64,000 nt of DNA, from assembly GCF_001269655.1 (NCBI RefSeq), contig NZ_LHVE01000006.1, positions 124,001-188,000 on the forward strand. The letters are read 5' to 3'. Of the stretch, positions 54,374 to 62,958 are shown piece by piece. A program made the translations under genes and the position numbers. How positions within the stretch are numbered: the stretch's first letter is position 1; every line of letters starts with the position of its first letter. This stretch comes from Pseudomonas thivervalensis (lineage in GTDB: Bacteria > Pseudomonadota > Gammaproteobacteria > Pseudomonadales > Pseudomonadaceae). The notes beneath the pieces are model-generated. The model did no database searches. It was not told the DNA's origin and saw only the letters and a list, made by a program, of their open reading frames with translations.

Positions 54374-54739
54374 CTAACCCACATCAATCAACGCAACCAC
54401 CCGCGAAAACACCAGCTCCATTTCGGGCTCACCGCAATCCATCCCAAACCGCTTCCGCAACCCCAGCTGGCTAAGAATCACATGCACATCCGCCGCCAAA
54501 TCATGCTGCCGCAAACAAGCCCGGACGCACTGCAACGAACAACCATCCAACGCAATGATCCGCCGCCCCGAACACGCCTTGTCAACCAGCGGCGCCACAC
54601 ACCCACCTACCCCGACAATGCAGGACATCTCAGCCAGCCCCGCACGATCCAGCCGCAGCGCAACGGTATTGGCCAGTTGCGCCACATTGGAACAACCGGA
54701 ACACGAATACACCAGAGGCAATAAACTCGGGGCTTTCAT
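54374..54739 (-). CDS. DGC-domain putative metal-binding protein
   Basis: 121 residues, unknown function. Contains the defining LDGC motif (ALDGCSLQCVRACL) and further Cys residues in YSCSGCSN, MSCIVGVGGC and DKACSG, nine or more in total, which suggests zinc or iron-sulfur binding. It starts within the ubiT stop (TGATG) and is the last gene of the anaerobic ubiquinone unit. A role linked to the iron-sulfur proteins UbiU/UbiV is inference from position. Confidence 0.85.
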   Translation of the reverse strand: MKAPSLLPLVYSCSGCSNVAQLANTVALRLDRAGLAEMSCIVGVGGCVAPLVDKACSGRRIIALDGCSLQCVRACLRQHDLAADVHVILSQLGLRKRFGMDCGEPEMELVFSRVVALIDVG

Positions 54740-55209
54740 CAGACCGTCGCCAACCCCTTGCCCGCCCGCTCCAGATTGCGCCAGAGCCACGGCGGCAACA
54801 CCTCCGGATCAAGACTGTCGATCAAGTTCTTCAACGCCAGCCCCAACTCGGTATCCCCCTCGATCACCAACCGACGACGAAAAAACAGCGTGTCCGGATC
54901 CTCCTGACGACTGGCCAGCAACAGGAACTCACGCCAGTTGCCGCTGATGGTGACCTCGGCCTCGGCCCGTTCGGCGATGCGCAATCCATCCCGCGCCAGG
55001 GTCAGGTACCAGCACAACTTCAAGTCAGGCACACGCAGGCACAACCAGCGCCCACGCAGCACATCGAACCCACCGTCGCGCAACGGCTCGGCCAGGCAGC
55101 GATTGAGCGCCTGCTGCAACGCCAGTCGCTGCACCACGAACGGCACCTTGCCCACCAGCGGCAGCAAGCGATCGGCACCTTTGAGCACCCACTTCTTCGG
55201 ACTCAACAC
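54739..55209 (-). CDS. ubiT: UbiT, SCP2-domain accessory factor of O2-independent ubiquinone synthesis
   Basis: 156 residues. A sterol-carrier-like lipid-binding domain (VPDLKLCWYLTLARDGLRI, then AEAEVTISGNWREFLLLASRQEDPDTLFF) that handles ubiquinone intermediates when O2 is absent. GTG start at 55209 overlaps the ubiV stop by seven bases; TTG at 55206 is an alternative. A longer frame through the middle of ubiV (to 55671) is rejected. Neighbours ubiV and ubiU fix the assignment. Confidence 0.9.
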   Translation of the reverse strand: MLSPKKWVLKGADRLLPLVGKVPFVVQRLALQQALNRCLAEPLRDGGFDVLRGRWLCLRVPDLKLCWYLTLARDGLRIAERAEAEVTISGNWREFLLLASRQEDPDTLFFRRRLVIEGDTELGLALKNLIDSLDPEVLPPWLWRNLERAGKGLATV

Positions 55210-56093
55210 AGGCCCGCCTCCTCTACCTTCAACATGCCGGCATGACCGTGCCAGTAACCGTTGCAACCCTCCACGAACAAAGGCGGTGCCTCGCCCTGGC
55301 GAACCCTGTCGAAGGCCATGACCACCTCGGCCATGCCCTGGGCACGCGGGCTCAGGCGCAGGACGTCGGCGCCACAAGCCTTCAGCGCGGAGTAATCGGC
55401 CAGCAGGTTCGTCACCTCGCCGGACATCGTCTGGATGCCGTTGAGGGTGAACAACTGTTGGCCTTCCTGACTGCTCAACGCCAGGCCGTCGGGGTAGTTG
55501 ATGCAGCAGAACTGGCAGTCGTCCTTGGGCCGGTTTTCGGCCCGGGCGGTAAAGCAGCGCGCCGAGTACGCCAAGGGCAGATGACCATAGGAAAAAATCT
55601 CCACTTCGGGCACCTCGCGGTCCATGTCCCGCACTTGCTCCAGCACGTCGCCGATCAGCGCCGCCGAGCACTCCACGGGCGGCACCCAGCGGATCATGCC
55701 GCAGTCCAGTAGCTGCGCCAGGGCGTGGCCGTTGTACAGGTTCAACGCCGGGCCGCCGACAAAGGGCAGCTTGCGTTCGACGAGGAACTGCACCGCGCCC
55801 ATGTCGTTGGCTTCCACCAACAATTGGCCGTTGTCACACAGGCGTCGCAGCGAAGAAAGCTCCGAGGCCGCTTCGATCAGCGTCAGGCTCGACAGCACAA
55901 TCTGCGCCTGGCTGCACGTTTGCAGTTCGCGCCCCAGGCCCAGCCATTGGTCCAGGGAAAACGCCCGGCGCTTCGAACACACGGTTTCCCCCAGGTAAAT
56001 CACGTCCAGCGGCAAGGCCGACATCTCGGCGTAGAAATTCCCCAGTTGCGCTTTGTCCCAGTAAAACAGGACCGGTCCCAGGCTGAGTTTCAT
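55203..56093 (-). CDS. ubiV: UbiV, O2-independent ubiquinone hydroxylation protein (U32 family)
   Basis: 296 residues. Forms a complex with UbiU that hydroxylates ubiquinone precursors without oxygen, using prephenate in E. coli. The 4Fe-4S ligands can be placed at VCSKRR near residue 40 and in CFTARAENRPKDDCQFCCINYPDG. GGAGG sits upstream of the ATG, ten bases after the ubiU stop. In P. aeruginosa the equivalent gene is needed for growth by denitrification. Confidence 0.93.
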   Translation of the reverse strand: MKLSLGPVLFYWDKAQLGNFYAEMSALPLDVIYLGETVCSKRRAFSLDQWLGLGRELQTCSQAQIVLSSLTLIEAASELSSLRRLCDNGQLLVEANDMGAVQFLVERKLPFVGGPALNLYNGHALAQLLDCGMIRWVPPVECSAALIGDVLEQVRDMDREVPEVEIFSYGHLPLAYSARCFTARAENRPKDDCQFCCINYPDGLALSSQEGQQLFTLNGIQTMSGEVTNLLADYSALKACGADVLRLSPRAQGMAEVVMAFDRVRQGEAPPLFVEGCNGYWHGHAGMLKVEEAGLC

Positions 56094-56103
56094 CTGGCCT
56101 CCT

Positions 56104-57099
56104 TCATTGCCATGATCGATGGTAGGCACCCAGGGTGGTCTGGCTGCCTTCGGACAAACCGGCCAGCACCTGGCGCCATTCTTCCCGCACGCGAAACCGT
56201 TGCGGCGCGGCCTGGTGGGCATCCAGTGCGGCGCGCCAGACCCGGGTCACTTGCTCGACGTAGGCCGGGCTGCGTTGGCGACCTTCGATCTTCACTGCTT
56301 CGACGCCGATGGCCGTCAATTCCGGCAGCAGGTCGAGGGTGTCGAGGCTGGTGGGTTCTTCCAGCGCGTGGAAGCGCTTGCCGCCGACCAGGAAACGGCC
56401 TTTGCACAGGGTCGGATAACCGGCCGGTTCTTCGGGGGTGTAGCGGTCGATCAGCACCTCGCTCAGGCGTGCGCTGAGGCCTTGGGCATCCTCGCTCCAG
56501 CGTACGGCCTTGGCGGGCGAACAGACGCCACACAGGTTCGGCGATTCGCCGGTGATGTAGGAAGACAAATGACAACGCCCCTCGGCCATGATGCACAGGC
56601 TGCCGAAACCGAAGACTTCGATCGGCACCGGACTGCCCGCCGCCACTTGTCGCACCTGGGCCAGGGACAGCACCCGCGGCAGCACCGCACGGCGGATGTC
56701 ATAGCGCTGGGCGTAAAACGCCAGGGCGGCTGCGTGTGTGGCCGAGCCTTGTACCGACAGGTGCAGCGCTAACCGAGGATGGCGCTGGCTGGCGTAGCTG
56801 AGCACACCGGGGTCGGCGGCGATCAGGGCGTCCACGCCGAAATCGGCGGCACGGTCCACAGCCCGTTGCCAGCGCTCCCAACCCTTGGGTTGCGGGTAGG
56901 TATTGACCGCTACGTACAGCTTGCGCTGGTGCTGGCGGATATGCGCGACAGCCGCGTCGAACTGTTTGTCGTCCATGTTCAGCCCGGCGAAATGCCGGGC
57001 ATTGGTGTCATCGCGAAAGCCGACATAGACGGCATCGGCGCCTTGGCGCACCGCCGCTTTGAGGGCAGGCAGATTCCCTGCCGGGCAAACCAGTTGCAT
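56104..57099 (-). CDS. ubiU: UbiU, O2-independent ubiquinone hydroxylation protein (U32 family)
   Basis: 331 residues, matching E. coli UbiU in length. The start MQLVCPAGNLPALKAAVRQGADAVYVG is the peptidase U32 signature. The iron-sulfur ligands are in FGSLCIMAEGRCHLS, PNLCGVCS and YPTLCKGRF. First gene of the ubiU-ubiV-ubiT-DGC unit; an ANR/FNR box and spaced -10 lie upstream, at 57161-57174 and 57134-57139. The ATG at 57099 is chosen because upstream in-frame sequence runs into that box. Confidence 0.94.
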   Translation of the reverse strand: MQLVCPAGNLPALKAAVRQGADAVYVGFRDDTNARHFAGLNMDDKQFDAAVAHIRQHQRKLYVAVNTYPQPKGWERWQRAVDRAADFGVDALIAADPGVLSYASQRHPRLALHLSVQGSATHAAALAFYAQRYDIRRAVLPRVLSLAQVRQVAAGSPVPIEVFGFGSLCIMAEGRCHLSSYITGESPNLCGVCSPAKAVRWSEDAQGLSARLSEVLIDRYTPEEPAGYPTLCKGRFLVGGKRFHALEEPTSLDTLDLLPELTAIGVEAVKIEGRQRSPAYVEQVTRVWRAALDAHQAAPQRFRVREEWRQVLAGLSEGSQTTLGAYHRSWQ

Positions 57100-57133
57100 G
57101 GGGCATCCTCGTGAGGAAACTATGGGCGCCGCC

Positions 57134-57174
57134 AGTCTAGCCAGCCAGCCGGCGGCGACCTTGACGGCAATCAA
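57134..57174 (-). promoter_or_regulatory. Predicted class II ANR/FNR promoter of ubiUVT
   Basis: TTGAT-N4-GTCAA on the minus strand (57174-57161), 9/10 to the FNR/ANR consensus TTGAT-N4-ATCAA. It is followed after 21 bases by TAGACT (57139-57134), the spacing expected when the box is centred near -41.5. It lies in the 81-base gap between moeA and ubiU. Confidence 0.7.
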
Positions 57175-57180
57175 TTGCCG

Positions 57181-58416
57181 TCAATGCATCAGGCTCGCGA
57201 ACGGCAGATACAGCACCCGGTCGTGCTTGTGCACCAGCGCCTCACGCTCGACCACAGCCAAGCCATCGGCCCAACAGGCGGCGGTCAGCATCGCTGAACT
57301 TTGCTGGGGATGCAGTTCGACACACAGCTGGCCGTCGATACCTGCAACCAATCGGGCTCGCAGGTATTGCCGACGACGGTTGCGCTTGAGCCAGTCGAAC
57401 CCGGCCGGCACCTGCAACGGCACCGGCAAGACATCGCCCATGCCCTGGGCCCGGAACAGGAACGGCCGCACGACGATCAGCGCGGTAATCAACGCCGCCG
57501 ACGGGTTGCCCGGCAGCCCGATCCAAGGCTTGCCTTCCACATCGCCAAAAGCCAAGGGCTTGCCCGGCTGGATCGCCAGGCGCCAGAGGTCAATGCTGCC
57601 CAACGCTTCGATGGCGTGCTTGAGATGATCCTCTTCGCCCACCGAGACACCGCCCGAGGTGATCAGCACATCGCATTCGGCCGCGGCCAGGCGCAATGCC
57701 TGTCGACTGGCCAATAACTGGTCGGGCATGACCCCGAAGTCGTGCACCTCGACACCCCAGCCACGCAACAACGCGGCGAGGCTATGGCGATTGCTGTTGT
57801 AGATCTGCCCCGGTGCCAGCGGCTCGCCCGGTTCGCGCAGCTCATCGCCGCTGCTGAGCAAGCCCACTTGCAAGGGGCGATAAACGTCCACCTGACCGAC
57901 GCCGGCAGCGGCGAGCAGCCCCAACTCCTGAGCGCGTAGACGCGTCCCGGCTTCAAGCAGCCGATCACCTCGACGCAGCTCCTCGCCTTCCTTGCGCACA
58001 TGGTCACCACTGTTGACCGACGGCAACCAAACCCGCTCGCCATCGACGCGACAGCTTTCCTGCGGCACCACGGTGTCGGCCCCCGGTGGCAGCGGCGCGC
58101 CGGTAAAAATCCGCACGACCTGCCCGGCCTGCAACAGCTCGCCCGGCTCGTCACCGGCGGCGATCCGCCCGGCCAACGCCAGGCAGCCGCCGTCAACCGG
58201 CAGATCGGCGGCCCGCAGGGCATAGCCGTCCATCGCGCTGTTGTCCCAGGCCGGCAGGTTCATCGGGCACAGGATATCGGCGGCCAGCACCCGCGCCAGG
58301 CCCTGGCCCAGACCGACCCGCTGCACGGGCGGAGGCGGCGGTGCCTGGTCGAGCAGATGCCGGATCGCTTCATCCACCGGCATCAGCACGCCGCTGTCGC
58401 ACACCCGGCCGCTCAC
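57181..58416 (-). CDS. moeA: Molybdopterin molybdenumtransferase
   Basis: 411 residues, the length of E. coli MoeA. Inserts molybdate into adenylated molybdopterin. Motifs: AWDNSAMDGYAL, RIFTGAPLPPGADTVVPQE, LLSSGDEL, and TSGGVSVGEEDHLK followed by GLPGNPSAAL. The GTG start overlaps the moaB stop by four bases (GTGA); an internal ATG at 58383 would shorten it by 11 residues. Supplies cofactor for nitrate reductase and other molybdoenzymes, consistent with its anaerobic neighbours. Confidence 0.93.
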   Translation of the reverse strand: MSGRVCDSGVLMPVDEAIRHLLDQAPPPPPVQRVGLGQGLARVLAADILCPMNLPAWDNSAMDGYALRAADLPVDGGCLALAGRIAAGDEPGELLQAGQVVRIFTGAPLPPGADTVVPQESCRVDGERVWLPSVNSGDHVRKEGEELRRGDRLLEAGTRLRAQELGLLAAAGVGQVDVYRPLQVGLLSSGDELREPGEPLAPGQIYNSNRHSLAALLRGWGVEVHDFGVMPDQLLASRQALRLAAAECDVLITSGGVSVGEEDHLKHAIEALGSIDLWRLAIQPGKPLAFGDVEGKPWIGLPGNPSAALITALIVVRPFLFRAQGMGDVLPVPLQVPAGFDWLKRNRRRQYLRARLVAGIDGQLCVELHPQQSSAMLTAACWADGLAVVEREALVHKHDRVLYLPFASLMH

Positions 58417-58967
58417 GAGCGCGTCTCGCACGCCGTTGGGGCGATGCCGTCCTGGGGCTTGAGGTGCGGGGTGAAATTGCACGGACCGGTGCGGCTGTCC
58501 AATTGCCCGGCCAGGATCTGCTCCCAACCGGTCCGACAAGCCCCCGGCGAACCCGGCAAGCAACACACCAGCACACCGTTGCTCATGCCCGCCAATGCCC
58601 GCGATTGCAGGGTGGACATGCCGATCTCCGCCAACGACACCTGGCGGAACAGCTCGCCAAAACCGTCCACCTGCTTGTCCAGCAACGGCGCCACCGCTTG
58701 GGGCGTGTTGTCGCGCGGGGTAAAACCGGTGCCGCCGGTCATCAACACCACCTGGACCTGGGGGTCGGCGATCCATTGGGAGACCTGGGCGCGGATCTGG
58801 TAGATATCGTCCTTCACCAGCCCACGGTCGATGAGCACATGCCCAGCGGTTTGCAGCAGGTCCGCCAGGGTCTGGCCCGAGGTGTCGGTGTCGAAGGTGC
58901 GGGTGTCGCTGATGGTGAGGACCGCGATGTTCAGCGGTTGAAAGCAGCGTTGCGTCAGATGGGCCAT
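58413..58967 (-). CDS. moaB: MoaB/Mog family molybdopterin adenylyltransferase
   Basis: 184 residues. Binds molybdopterin and adenylates it before metal insertion by MoeA. NIAVLTISDTRTFDTDTSG, LMTGGTGFTPRDNTPQAV and CCLPGSPGA are the family signatures. The ATG at 58967 has AGGA nine bases upstream. First gene of the moaB-moeA pair, coupled by overlap with moeA. Preceded by a family C REP. Confidence 0.93.
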   Translation of the reverse strand: MAHLTQRCFQPLNIAVLTISDTRTFDTDTSGQTLADLLQTAGHVLIDRGLVKDDIYQIRAQVSQWIADPQVQVVLMTGGTGFTPRDNTPQAVAPLLDKQVDGFGELFRQVSLAEIGMSTLQSRALAGMSNGVLVCCLPGSPGACRTGWEQILAGQLDSRTGPCNFTPHLKPQDGIAPTACETRS

Positions 58968-59053
58968 GATCAGCCGTCCTGTCAGAAAAGATGGCCCAGC
59001 CTGAACCGCAATCGTTGCCGGGCCTATTCCTCCTTGGAGGTACCTCCCTTGCT

Positions 59054-59149
59054 GTAGGAGCTGTCGAGCGAAGCGAGGCTGCGATCTTTCCCGGGCCACT
59101 TGAGTTTCAAGCGAAAGATCAAAAGATCGCAGCCTTCGGCAGCTCCTAC
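59054..59149. repeat. REP pair, family C
   Basis: GTAGGAGCTGTCGAGCG with GAGGCTGCGATCTTTCC, then AAAAGATCGCAGCCTTCGG with CAGCTCCTAC. It lies between pdxH and moaB. Confidence 0.88.
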
Positions 59150-59161
59150 AAAGGCATCCGT

Positions 59162-59809
59162 TCAGGGTGCCAGGCGGCTGCGCTGCCAGGCGCCATCTTG
59201 CAAGCGGTAGTCGAGACGATCATGCAAGCGGTCGGCGCGGCCCTGCCAGAACTCCAGCCGCTCCGGTCGCAGGCAATAACCGCCCCAATGGTCAGGTCGC
59301 CGCACGGGTTGCTCGGCAAAGCGTTTTTCGGTCTGCGCGAGCAAGGTCTCCAGCGCGGCCCGATCCGCCAGTGGGCGGCTTTGTGGCGACGCCCAGGCGC
59401 CCAAGCGACTGCCTACGGAACGGGATTCGAAATAGGCGTCCGACAGCGCCGGATCGAGTGTGTGGACCGGCCCTTCGATGCGCACTTGCCGCTCCAGCCC
59501 CGGCCAGAAAAACGTCATGGCCGCCCAGGGATTGGCCGCCAGGTCCTGGCCCTTGCCGCTGTCGTAGTTGCCGAAAAACGAAAAGCCCTGGGCGTCGAAG
59601 CCCTTGAGCAACAACACCCGGCAGTGAGGTCGGCCCTGCCCGTCCACCGTCGCCAGGGCCATGGCGTTGGCCTCCACCGGCGGGCTTTCGGTGTCGCGGG
59701 CCTGTTGCATCCAGAGGGAGAACAAGGCCAGGGGCTCGTCTGGGGCCTGAGCTTCGTACAGGCCATCGCGGGTGTACTGGCGGCGCATCTTGGCCAGGGA
59801 AAGAGGCAT
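59162..59809 (-). CDS. pdxH: Pyridoxine/pyridoxamine 5'-phosphate oxidase
   Basis: 215 residues. FMN enzyme that makes pyridoxal 5'-phosphate. Family motifs: [61 protein letters not shown] and the C-terminal [12 protein letters not shown] signature. ATG 59809 has GGAG nine bases upstream; a GTG at 59824 is also possible. Monocistronic. Confidence 0.95.
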   Translation of the reverse strand: MPLSLAKMRRQYTRDGLYEAQAPDEPLALFSLWMQQARDTESPPVEANAMALATVDGQGRPHCRVLLLKGFDAQGFSFFGNYDSGKGQDLAANPWAAMTFFWPGLERQVRIEGPVHTLDPALSDAYFESRSVGSRLGAWASPQSRPLADRAALETLLAQTEKRFAEQPVRRPDHWGGYCLRPERLEFWQGRADRLHDRLDYRLQDGAWQRSRLAP

Positions 59810-59911
59810 GAGAGTGATCTCCACTGTGGGTTTTGGCCAGTGTGGAGTCGACTGCGGTGGCTGGCCTTGATCGTTGTCAATGCCGGTTCTTGTGGTGAAT
59901 TGAAGGGCGCC

Positions 59912-59986
59912 ATCGCGAGCAGGCTCGCTCCCACAATTGATCTACTGTGTTCACAAGCCCCCTGTGGGAGCGAGCTTGCTCGCGAT
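59912..59986. repeat. REP pair, family B
   Basis: ATCGCGAGCAGGCTCGCTCC on the left and GGAGCGAGCTTGCTCGCGAT on the right, spacer about 35 bases. Between norR and pdxH. Confidence 0.88.
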
Positions 59987-60013
59987 GAAGACGACTCGGT
60001 ATGACAGATACCC

Positions 60014-61546
60014 CTACTTAAGCCCCAACCGCCGCGCCAGCTTATGCAAGTTGCTCGGATCCACCTCCAACAGCCGCGCCGCCCCCGCCCAATTCTGCCC
60101 GCAGCGCTCCAGGGCCTTGAGGATCGCCTGGCGCTGGCAACCATCGACCGCCTCGCCCAAGGGTTGCACGGGCGCCTCCAACGCTTGCTGGGCTTGTTCC
60201 GGCAGCGCCTGTGCAGAGGCGCTGCTGGCGTTGACATCCAGGTCCAGCACCTGCGGCTCCAGGGTCATGATCAGGCTGCGACTGGCGCCACGGCTCAGTT
60301 GCTTCAACGCCGCGCGACTGATGACGTGCTCCAGCTCGCGCACATTGCCGGGCCAGCTGTACGCCAGCAACGCCTGTTCGGCCGCCGGTGACAGACGCAA
60401 GCCGCGCAAGCCCAGGCGCGTGCGGTTCAGTTCGAGAAAGTGCCCGGCCAGCATCAACACATCGTGGCCACGCTCGCGCAGCGGCGGGATCGGCACCGGG
60501 TAGACCGAAAGCCGGTGGTACAGGTCGGCGCGAAACAGCCCATCGCGAATGCTGTCGGGCAAATGCCGGTTGGTGGCAGCGATGATCCGCACATCGACGT
60601 GCAGCGGCTTATCCGCCCCCAGGCGCTGAATCTCGCCGTTCTGCAAGGTGCGCAGCAACTTGGCCTGCACGCTCAACGGCAATTCACCGACCTCATCGAG
60701 AAACAGCGTGCCGCCATTGGCCGCATCGAACCGCCCGGCGCGGTCGGTGGTCGCCCCGGAAAACGCGCCCTTGACGTGGCCGAACAACTCGCTTTCAGCC
60801 AGGGACTCGGGCAACGCCGCGCAGTTGACCTGCACCAACGGCTTGTGACCGCGCCGGGACAAGCGATGCAGCCGCCGGGCGAACAGCTCCTTGCCCACGC
60901 CCGTTTCCCCCAGCAACAGCACCGGTAGTTCCGAGTCGGCGAGCACATCCAGCTCGTTGAGCAATTGCTGCAAGCCTTCGCTGCGCCCAAGGATCTCACC
61001 CTCCTCGGCTGGCAAGCGCAGGTCGGTCTGATCGCTGCGCGATGCCCGCAAGCTACGGTTTTCCTGCTCAAGACGGGTGACCCGCACCGCCGCCTCGATC
61101 TGCAACGTACAACGCTTGAGTTCCTCCCGGGCGCGGCTGTCGAAGGTGCCGGCGTGCAGCGCATCCAGGGTGATCGCGCCCCAGAGCCGGCCTTCCACGT
61201 ACAGGCTCACGCCCATGCAGTCATGCACCGGCAACGGCTCGCCGACGTGATGATCGAGCAAGCCGTCATACGGATCGGGCAAGCGACTGTCCGGCTCGAA
61301 CCAAGTGGGTTCACGCGAGGCCATGATCGCCGCCAAGCGCGGATGCTGGGCAATCACGAAGCGCCGGCCCAGCGCTTCGTGGACCAGGCCCACGGTGGCC
61401 ACGGGCCTGAGGCTGTCGTCGTCCAGGCGCAGCAGCCCGACGGCGCCACTGTTGAAGTATTCGCGCAGGGTCTGCACCAGGCGCTGCAATCGCACCGCAT
61501 TGGGCAGCTCGACGATCAGGTCGGCGGCCAGGCTTTCACGCAGCAT
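60014..61546 (-). CDS. norR: NorR/FhpR-type nitric oxide-responsive sigma-54 activator
   Basis: 510 residues: N-terminal GAF domain that binds NO through a mononuclear iron, AAA+ domain with GETGVGKE, and a Fis-type HTH at the end ([24 protein letters not shown]). The sigma-54 contact loop reads GAFSGA rather than the common GAFTGA. The start at 61546 is directly flanked by a predicted NorR site. Divergent from the YtfE-like gene, its probable target. Upstream in-frame sequence to 61660 lies in the regulatory region and is excluded. Confidence 0.92.
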   Translation of the reverse strand: MLRESLAADLIVELPNAVRLQRLVQTLREYFNSGAVGLLRLDDDSLRPVATVGLVHEALGRRFVIAQHPRLAAIMASREPTWFEPDSRLPDPYDGLLDHHVGEPLPVHDCMGVSLYVEGRLWGAITLDALHAGTFDSRAREELKRCTLQIEAAVRVTRLEQENRSLRASRSDQTDLRLPAEEGEILGRSEGLQQLLNELDVLADSELPVLLLGETGVGKELFARRLHRLSRRGHKPLVQVNCAALPESLAESELFGHVKGAFSGATTDRAGRFDAANGGTLFLDEVGELPLSVQAKLLRTLQNGEIQRLGADKPLHVDVRIIAATNRHLPDSIRDGLFRADLYHRLSVYPVPIPPLRERGHDVLMLAGHFLELNRTRLGLRGLRLSPAAEQALLAYSWPGNVRELEHVISRAALKQLSRGASRSLIMTLEPQVLDLDVNASSASAQALPEQAQQALEAPVQPLGEAVDGCQRQAILKALERCGQNWAGAARLLEVDPSNLHKLARRLGLK

Positions 61547-61559
61547 GGTAGTGATGACC
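61547..61559. promoter_or_regulatory. NorR site 1
   Basis: GGT-N7-ACC, the NorR enhancer pattern, immediately adjacent to the norR start codon. Binding here may also repress norR. Confidence 0.65.
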
Positions 61560-61565
61560 CTCCAG

Positions 61566-61578
61566 GGTTCGTTTGACC
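61566..61578. promoter_or_regulatory. NorR site 2
   Basis: GGT-N7-ACC, extended by one more pair (GGGT/ACCC), centre 19 bases from site 1. Confidence 0.75.
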
Positions 61579-61590
61579 CTTCACAGTCAG

Positions 61591-61603
61591 GGTGACAATC
61601 ACC
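61591..61603. promoter_or_regulatory. NorR site 3
   Basis: GGT-N7-ACC, also extended to GGGT/ACCC, centre 25 bases from site 2. It is 41 bases upstream of the sigma-54 promoter GG. Confidence 0.75.
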
Positions 61604-61643
61604 CTTCCAATAATTTAATGCTTTGTTTTCAACGAGTTGAATA

Positions 61644-61659
61644 TGGCACGCCGACTGCA
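61644..61659 (+). promoter_or_regulatory. Sigma-54 promoter of the ytfE-like gene
   Basis: TGGCACG-N5-TGCA with GG at 61645-61646 and GC at 61657-61658, exactly 12 bases apart, as required for -24/-12 promoters. Confidence 0.85.
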
Positions 61660-61704
61660 AAGAGAGCGTTCATCTGTCCCTCCCGGGATTCAACCCAAGG
61701 AAAC

Positions 61705-62382
61705 ATGATGAGCCTCGATCTGCTGGAACAAAGCCTCGGCCAACTGGCCTGCGATATTCCCGGTGCGACCCGCACCTTCCATCATTACAACCTCGACTTC
61801 TGCTGCGGCGGGCAAAAATCCTTGCGCGAAGCCGCACTGGGCAAAGGCCTGAACCCACTGCTGATCGCCGATGCCCTCAGCACCCTGCAAGCGGCCGGGG
61901 AGCTGGGCCATGACTGGCGCGACGAGCCCCAGGCATTGTTGATCGCCCATATCCTGGAACGCTACCACGCGCGCCACCGCGAACAGTTGCCGGAACTGAT
62001 CCGCCTGGCCCGTCGCGTCGAGACGGTCCATGGCGCCCGGGCCAGTTGCCCCAACGGCCTGGCCGATCACTTGCAGGACATGTATCAGGAACTCGAAGGC
62101 CACATGCTCAAGGAAGAACAGGTGCTGTTCCCGATGCTGCAACAAGGCCTTGGCGAACGGGCATCGGCGCCGATCCAGGTGCTGCGCTATGAACACGACC
62201 AGCACGGTGAGGCCCTGGAAACCATGCTCGCCCTGACCGACCAGATCACCCCGCCCTCCGACGCCTGCAACACCTGGCGCGCCCTGTACCGCGGGCTGGT
62301 GGAGTTTCGCGATGACCTGATGCAGCACATCCACCTGGAAAACAATGTGCTGTTCGTCAATGCGATGAAGCCAGTACGCTAA
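61705..62382 (+). CDS. ytfE: Di-iron iron-sulfur cluster repair protein (YtfE/ScdA/DnrN)
   Basis: 225 residues. Cytosolic hemerythrin-like protein that repairs clusters damaged by NO or peroxide. N-terminal ScdA domain with YNLDFCCGGQKSLREA; iron ligands in ERYHARHREQLPEL, LEGHMLKEEQVLFP, RYEHDQHGEAL and MQHIHLENNVLF. AAGGA precedes an ATG pair (61705 or 61708). Controlled by a sigma-54 promoter with three NorR sites. Confidence 0.94.
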   Translation: MMSLDLLEQSLGQLACDIPGATRTFHHYNLDFCCGGQKSLREAALGKGLNPLLIADALSTLQAAGELGHDWRDEPQALLIAHILERYHARHREQLPELIRLARRVETVHGARASCPNGLADHLQDMYQELEGHMLKEEQVLFPMLQQGLGERASAPIQVLRYEHDQHGEALETMLALTDQITPPSDACNTWRALYRGLVEFRDDLMQHIHLENNVLFVNAMKPVR

Positions 62383-62407
62383 TCTCCCTCAAACTGCATA
62401 AATCCAC

Positions 62408-62435
62408 TGTGGGAGCGAGCCTGCTCGCTCCCACA
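62408..62435. repeat. Short palindrome of REP family B
   Basis: TGTGGGAGCGAGC-CT-GCTCGCTCCCACA, a perfect 13-bp stem 25 bases after the ytfE-like stop. It could terminate or stabilise the message. Confidence 0.8.
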
Positions 62436-62495
62436 AAAGCCGATGTTGCTCCTCCTAATGGCATACATCTCTGAGTTGGCCTTTCACTCTCCTGC

Positions 62496-62936
62496 TCAAA
62501 ACTGCCAATAGAACATCGCCTTCGCCAACACCACGATCAGCACCATGTGCCCCAGGATACTGCGCCGCAGCCAGCAGGCGCGGCCGGGTGTCAGGCGACC
62601 GCGCTTGAGCCAGTACGCCAGCCACACATAGTGACCGATGATGCTCAATGCCAGCAGGATCTTCAGGCTCAGCAGCAGGCCGAAGCTGTTACTCAGCGGC
62701 TGGCTCAATGCGCCGCGATGCTGCCAGGCCAAGGCCATGCCGGCGCCGTACAAGACCAGCACCACGCCATGCAGCACATGCCGCGAGCGCTGGGCGATCG
62801 CCTGATCAGCGCCTTCCCTGACGATCTGCGTCAAAGGCCGGCGCGCGGCATGCCAGATGAACACCTCGAAAAACAGCGTGCCAATGAAGGCAATCGCCGC
62901 CAACAGGTGCGTGACCAGCAAGACCCCGTACATCAT
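62496..62936 (-). CDS. Four-helix membrane protein (CopD/heme-protein-like)
   Basis: 146 residues with four predicted membrane helices and conserved-looking His residues in them (THLLAAIAFIG, HVLHGVVLVLYG, GHYVWLAYWL, GHMVLIV), suggesting heme or copper binding. It resembles the small CopD-like/hydrogenase-cytochrome-like proteins often next to nnrS. It begins 22 bases after nnrS, so the two form an operon. AGGAG lies upstream of an ATG pair (62936 or 62933). Confidence 0.78.
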   Translation of the reverse strand: MMYGVLLVTHLLAAIAFIGTLFFEVFIWHAARRPLTQIVREGADQAIAQRSRHVLHGVVLVLYGAGMALAWQHRGALSQPLSNSFGLLLSLKILLALSIIGHYVWLAYWLKRGRLTPGRACWLRRSILGHMVLIVVLAKAMFYWQF

Positions 62937-62958
62937 CGATCTCCTCTACCCAATCGAC

